The notes under the pieces were generated by a model that saw only the letters and a list, made by a program, of their open reading frames with translations, made no database searches and had not been told where the DNA came from. Of a DNA stretch of 9,554 bases, positions 7,576 to 9,554 are shown piece by piece (the stretch's first letter is position 1; each line of letters begins with the position of its first letter). This DNA is from Bacteroidota bacterium (GTDB lineage Bacteria > Bacteroidota > Bacteroidia > M30B66). Made by a program: the position numbers and the translations under genes. The DNA is taken from assembly GCA_947497195.1 (NCBI GenBank), contig CANMGM010000074.1:1-9554 (forward strand), read 5' to 3'.

Positions 7576-8928
7576 ATGAACAAGTCTACGCAACGTCTCA
7601 GTTTTTGGCAGATCTGGAACATGAGTTTCGGATTTTTAGGAATCCAATTTGGTTTTGCACTTCAGGGTGGTTTTATGTCGCGAATTTTCCAGGCATTGGG
7701 TGCCGAAGAAAAAGATATTCCAATGCTTTGGATTGCTGCGCCGCTCACTGGATTAATTGTTCAGCCCATTATCGGGTATATGAGCGACCGTACCTGGCAT
7801 CCGAAGTTGGGAAGACGTAAACCCTATTTCCTTATCGGTGCAATTTTAAGTTCGCTCGCCCTCGTTTTCGTTCCATATTCGCCCGAATTGTGGATAGCAG
7901 CAGGCTTTTTATGGATTATGGACGCATCAATAAACATCTCGATGGAGCCTTTCCGAGCACTGGTTGCAGACAAACTTCCGGATAGCCAGCGTTCATATGG
8001 CTTTGTGGTGCAAACGCTTATTATTGGCATTGGAACCTGGGTGGCTAGTAATCTTCCATGGTTTCTAAGTTTCCTTGGGATATCGAATCAGGCTGGTGTA
8101 GGGGAGGTTCCGCCCTCAGTAAAGTGGGGATTCTTTATTGGGGCCTTGGTGTTTTTAGTGTCTATATTGTGGACGATTTTTACAACACAGGAAGATGCTC
8201 CAGCCGATATGGCTGCTTTTGAACGCGAAAAAAATGCATCAAAAGGGTTTTGGAATGGAATACTTGATATTGGGCGCAATATATCAGAGATGCCCACAGT
8301 AATGTGGAAATTGGGAATTGTGCAGTTTTTTAGTTGGTTTGCATTTTTTACGATGTGGTCGTTTGCAGTGCCTGCATTAACTGAACATGTTTATCAGACG
8401 CCGATGCCATTGGCCAGCGATCCGCTGTATCAGCTAAAAAATGAGGCTTATAACAATTCGGCCAATCTTGTTGGTAGTTCAATGGGCATGTATGGCCTGA
8501 GCTCAATGGCTTTTGCTTTAATACTTACGGTGATTACCGCAAAGCGAACTATCAACCGTAGACTAATTCATTTTATGTCTTTGCTTGCTGGTGGATTAGG
8601 CTTTTTGCTATTGCTTGTGGCGAACAAGGATTACGCACAGATTTTGAACTTGAGCTTCGGTTTGATTGGCTTGTCGTGGGGAAGTATTTTATCGATGCCG
8701 TATGCCATATTATCGGGATCGGTTAAGCCCGAAAAGATGGGCGTTTCGATGGGCATCTTCAATATGTTCATCGTTATTCCACAAATTGTAGCTGCGCTTG
8801 GTGGAATAAACTGGGCCTATAAAACATTCCTGGGTGAAGAGTTAATATTCACCATGGTGTTGGCGGGGTTGAGTTTAATCATCGGTGCCGCGACGTGTTT
8901 CTTGTTGCCGAAGCAATCATCTGAATAA
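7576..8928 (+). CDS. MFS transporter, SLC45/GPH-like, probable sugar:proton symporter
   Basis: From ATG 7576 the protein has 450 residues, about 12 transmembrane helices and a central cytoplasmic loop near residues 205-240 (TTQEDAPADMAAFEREKNA). Family signs are the first helix FLGIQFGFALQ; the helix 2-3 loop QPIIGYMSDRTWHPKLGRRK followed by PYF (63-84), where the GRRKPY motif is typical of sucrose/SLC45 carriers; and NISMEPFRALVADKLP in helix 4 and the loop after it, matching the 'P-R-A-L-x-x-D' signature of that group. Relatives import sucrose, maltose or other oligosaccharides across the inner membrane using the proton gradient. The exact sugar cannot be told, because no glycoside hydrolase, phosphorylase or SusCD pair lies in the window. 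It appears to be transcribed alone from its own promoter. Confidence 0.87.
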   Translation: MNKSTQRLSFWQIWNMSFGFLGIQFGFALQGGFMSRIFQALGAEEKDIPMLWIAAPLTGLIVQPIIGYMSDRTWHPKLGRRKPYFLIGAILSSLALVFVPYSPELWIAAGFLWIMDASINISMEPFRALVADKLPDSQRSYGFVVQTLIIGIGTWVASNLPWFLSFLGISNQAGVGEVPPSVKWGFFIGALVFLVSILWTIFTTQEDAPADMAAFEREKNASKGFWNGILDIGRNISEMPTVMWKLGIVQFFSWFAFFTMWSFAVPALTEHVYQTPMPLASDPLYQLKNEAYNNSANLVGSSMGMYGLSSMAFALILTVITAKRTINRRLIHFMSLLAGGLGFLLLLVANKDYAQILNLSFGLIGLSWGSILSMPYAILSGSVKPEKMGVSMGIFNMFIVIPQIVAALGGINWAYKTFLGEELIFTMVLAGLSLIIGAATCFLLPKQSSE

Positions 8929-9146
8929 TTCGGCTTGCCATCAGATTCGTCTTGATTCTGGTTTTCCCGGTCGGCTATTTCCCCATGTTTAAATTTAGTG
9001 AGTATGGTAATTGCGTGTGATTGCTGTATAGAGCCATTTCCATAATGTATTCAAATTCAGAACAAATCCCAGTAATATCACACATTAAACTATCCTATAA
9101 TTAATATTATGTTAAATATAGATTTGGCTAATGAGACATCATTACT

Positions 9147-9166
9147 AAATCATTAAAGAATGATTT
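9147..9166. repeat. 8-bp inverted repeat upstream of the Pycsar-like gene, possible operator
   Basis: AAATCATT (9147-9154) and AATGATTT (9159-9166) are perfect complements around AAAG. The right arm overlaps the only -33-like TTTG (9164-9167) for the downstream gene and ends 38 bases before its ATG, where a repressor would compete with RNA polymerase. It may also be chance in AT-rich DNA. Confidence 0.4.
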
Positions 9167-9200
9167 GATTCTAATTAAGTTCAGATAGTCATTATTTTTG
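9165..9200 (+). promoter_or_regulatory. Probable promoter of the Pycsar-like gene
   Basis: TATTTTTG (9193-9200, followed by C) matches the TAnnTTTG -7 box exactly and stands four bases before ATG 9205. The best -33 element, TTG at 9165-9167, is 25 nt upstream, slightly longer than usual. The arrangement predicts a leaderless or near-leaderless mRNA and supports ATG 9205 over the internal ATG at residue 13. Confidence 0.55.
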
Positions 9201-9204
9201 CACC

Positions 9205-9554
9205 ATGACACACGATAAACCATCGACCTATTGGGTATACATGTTGCGAACAACACAACAGCATCATGTACAGTTAACATCACTCATAGATCAAAAAGCA
9301 AATATCTTAATTGCCAGTAGCACAATTCTTATAACCTTTTCATTCCCACACATTCACACAGCTAAGTATTTCATGGGATTTTGGTTGCTCATGGTTACGG
9401 CCTTGTTTACGCTGGTTACTTCCGTTATTGTGATTGCTCCACTATCATGGAATAAACGCAAGAATCGTGTAAATACTAAACAACCTAACAAACTCTTTTT
9501 TGGACACTTTACGTCCTTGTCTTTTCAAGAATTCGAGACTGAGATGTTAGATAC
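9205..9554 (+). CDS. Pycsar effector-like membrane protein (PycTM/DUF5706 family), 3' truncated by window edge
   Basis: The frame is open from ATG 9205 to the window end: 116 complete codons plus two bases, with no stop. The pattern matches the Pycsar effector transmembrane family (PF18967). It has an amphipathic N-terminus LRTTQQHHVQLTSLIDQKAN (14-33) with the family's D-x-KA motif. A first membrane helix runs about 33-48 and a second about 55-80. A basic loop (KRKNRVNTK) follows, then the diagnostic NKLFFGHFTSLSFQEFETEM (95-114), equivalent to 'LLFFGxFxxLxxxEY'. In Pycsar defence, a cyclase (PycC) makes cCMP or cUMP on phage infection and the TM effector damages the inner membrane. Many Bacteroidota homologues are fused to an HD domain or stand alone with no proven immune role. 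There is no HD domain before this one and no cyclase upstream in the window; what lies downstream is unseen. Confidence 0.8.
   Translation, partial: MTHDKPSTYWVYMLRTTQQHHVQLTSLIDQKANILIASSTILITFSFPHIHTAKYFMGFWLLMVTALFTLVTSVIVIAPLSWNKRKNRVNTKQPNKLFFGHFTSLSFQEFETEMLD

Larger units (their letters stand above)
8929..9204. other. AT-rich intergenic region between the MFS and Pycsar-like genes
   Basis: No open frame of useful length was recognised in these 276 bases. The right half (about 9045-9190) is clearly more AT-rich than the neighbouring genes and holds the dyad and -7 box listed separately. No convincing GC-rich hairpin with a T run follows the transporter stop. The local change in composition may mark the edge of an acquired segment or simply a regulatory spacer. 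Confidence 0.5.

Noticed and set aside
9015..9083. GTGTGAT (9015-9021) and ATCACAC (9077-9083) as a Crp-like split site
   Set aside because: The arms are 55 nt apart, far beyond a single dimer site, and a 7-bp match in this spacer is weak evidence.
8929..9204. Hidden small gene, RNA gene or attachment site in the spacer
   Set aside because: No tRNA-like fold, long open frame or direct-repeat pair flanking a mobile element was found by eye.

Overview
The window looks like chromosomal DNA from a member of the Bacteroidota, most likely a Flavobacteriales-type lineage. Three things point there. Two proteins end in type IX secretion (T9SS) sorting domains. The topoisomerase IV subunit A is of the Bacteroidota type. 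Promoters have the Bacteroidota form (TTG, about 17-25 nt, TAnnTTTG or TAnnTTG) instead of sigma70 boxes, and purine-rich Shine-Dalgarno sequences are lacking. Genus and species cannot be named from this stretch.

Layout. 1-489 (+) is the 3' end of a UbiD-family decarboxylase gene whose 5' part lies outside the window. It converges on a minus-strand pair. The upstream member of that pair is a secreted class 3 lipase-like protein (3805 to 2648). The downstream member is a 704-residue T9SS cargo protein (2651 to 537). The two overlap by the four bases ATGA, so they are probably one translationally coupled operon. Only 54 bp away, and divergent from the lipase, is parC (3860-6514, +), encoding topoisomerase IV subunit A. 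The promoters of lipase and parC physically overlap. Downstream on the + strand come a second small T9SS cargo protein (6559-7464) and an SLC45/GPH-like MFS sugar transporter (7576-8928). After a 276-bp AT-rich spacer, the window ends inside a membrane protein (9205 to beyond 9554) that closely resembles the Pycsar effector family (PycTM, formerly DUF5706).

How the parts fit. The region is mostly an ordinary housekeeping and envelope neighbourhood. The lipase and the large T9SS protein plausibly act together outside the inner membrane. ParC decatenates chromosomes. The MFS protein probably imports an oligosaccharide by proton symport. The best candidate for something exciting is the truncated Pycsar-effector-like gene at the right edge, which may belong to a nucleotide-signalling or antiphage module continuing outside the window. 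A recurrent regulatory pattern is also notable: three + strand start codons (3860, 7576, 9205) lie only 4-6 nt behind a -7 box, which suggests leaderless or nearly leaderless mRNAs.

No tRNA, rRNA, CRISPR array, insertion sequence or integrase was seen. No gene-free stretch exceeds 300 bases; the longest is 8929-9204.
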